Positions 5,357 to 5,586 of a DNA stretch of 5,586 nucleotides are shown piece by piece. Source of the stretch: an uncultured Collinsella sp. (GTDB lineage Bacteria > Actinomycetota > Coriobacteriia > Coriobacteriales > Coriobacteriaceae). Numbering within the stretch: position 1 is the first letter of the stretch; every line of letters begins with the position of its first letter. The stretch lies in the NCBI GenBank assembly GCA_900555765.1, contig USMA01000083.1:1-5586 (forward strand). The letters run 5' to 3'. The notes below the pieces were generated by a model. The model saw only the letters and a list, made by a program, of their open reading frames with translations, made no database searches and was not told the DNA's origin. A program made the translations under genes and the position numbers.

Positions 5357-5586
5357 CGGAAAGCCTGTTTGGCGCAGGGCTTCGTAGAGGACGATGGCGG
5401 CGCTGTTGGAGAGGTTGAGTGCGCTGATGCGGTAGTCGGCCGGGTTGACGAAGTTGCCGCAGATGTCTTGTTGAAGGATGGCCTCGTGGCCGTCCTCGGT
5501 ATGCCCCAGCGATTCCTCGTGAGCTTCCCAAGCCTCGGCGTTATCGAGCGAGTCGCAATCGCGCAGCATCGGGATGCGCTCGCAGC
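5348..5586 (-). CDS. trmL: TrmL-type tRNA (cytidine/uridine-34)-2'-O-methyltransferase, C-terminal end (5' partial)
   Basis: The gene runs in from the right edge, and the frame stays open to the last base, so the ATG at 5569 is the M of an internal RIPM, not a start. The end ALNLSNSAAIVLYEALRQTG is the SPOUT (SpoU/TrmH) motif 3 that forms the knot and binds S-adenosylmethionine. With the preceding RIPM this is typical of TrmL, which methylates the ribose of the wobble base of tRNA-Leu. Between IPM and LNLSN there are 49 residues, where the E. coli protein, as I recall it, has only about seven. This acidic segment contains AHEESLGHTEDGHEA and GNFVNPADY. Motifs 1 and 2 lie outside the window. 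The stop codon comes from the palindromic repeat. A different SpoU-family methylase remains possible, but TrmL is the best fit. Confidence 0.8.
   Translation of the reverse strand, partial: CERIPMLRDCDSLDNAEAWEAHEESLGHTEDGHEAILQQDICGNFVNPADYRISALNLSNSAAIVLYEALRQTGFPGM

Overview
The window looks like a chromosomal segment of a high-GC gut actinobacterium, most likely a Coriobacteriia member of the Collinsella type. This rests on the GC-rich codon use, the style of the encoded proteins, and copies of a palindrome built on GTGACAAAGGGACAG at the gene ends, which I recall from such genomes. No 16S or other taxonomic marker is present, so the assignment is an inference.

Layout, left to right. (1) Bases 1-344 (+) hold the 3' end of a TetM/EF-G-like translation GTPase. 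Its stop codon lies inside the first palindrome (341-367). (2) Bases 373-420 are a compact regulatory region: three tandem 10-bp units containing GGTATAA or GGTGTAA, then two inverted TTACC half-sites. All are on a 10-bp pitch, and together they overlap a good sigma70-type promoter. (3) Bases 438-1556 (+) encode an ORC/Cdc6-like AAA+ ATPase with a C-terminal winged-helix-like region. (4) It overlaps by 8 nt a class II UvrA (1549-4062, +) that has both ABC modules and zinc-binding CxxC pairs but lacks the UvrB-binding domain. (5) A second, degenerate palindrome (4065-4097) fills the 40-bp gap to (6) a convergent gene (4103-5203, -). That gene encodes a paralogue of the first ATPase, has lower GC, and has an AT-rich upstream region with inverted repeats. 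(7) The third and most intact palindrome (5320-5356) carries the stop codon of (8) the 3' end of a TrmL-type tRNA 2'-O-methyltransferase (5348-5586, -).

Two housekeeping-like genes therefore converge on a central region made of two ATPase cassettes: ATPase1-uvrA, and ATPase2 alone. Each cassette is bracketed by copies of the same palindrome. The flanking genes both end in the palindrome's own ATG-TGA, so one shared palindrome may once have separated them and later been split by cassette insertion. The two genes of the ATPase1-uvrA operon are probably translated in a coupled way. A UvrA2-type DNA-scanning protein paired with a DNA-binding-type AAA+ ATPase could be a DNA-damage or DNA-intercalator tolerance module, or a defence module. 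The sequence does not decide which.

No tRNA, rRNA, CRISPR array, transposase or integrase gene was seen.
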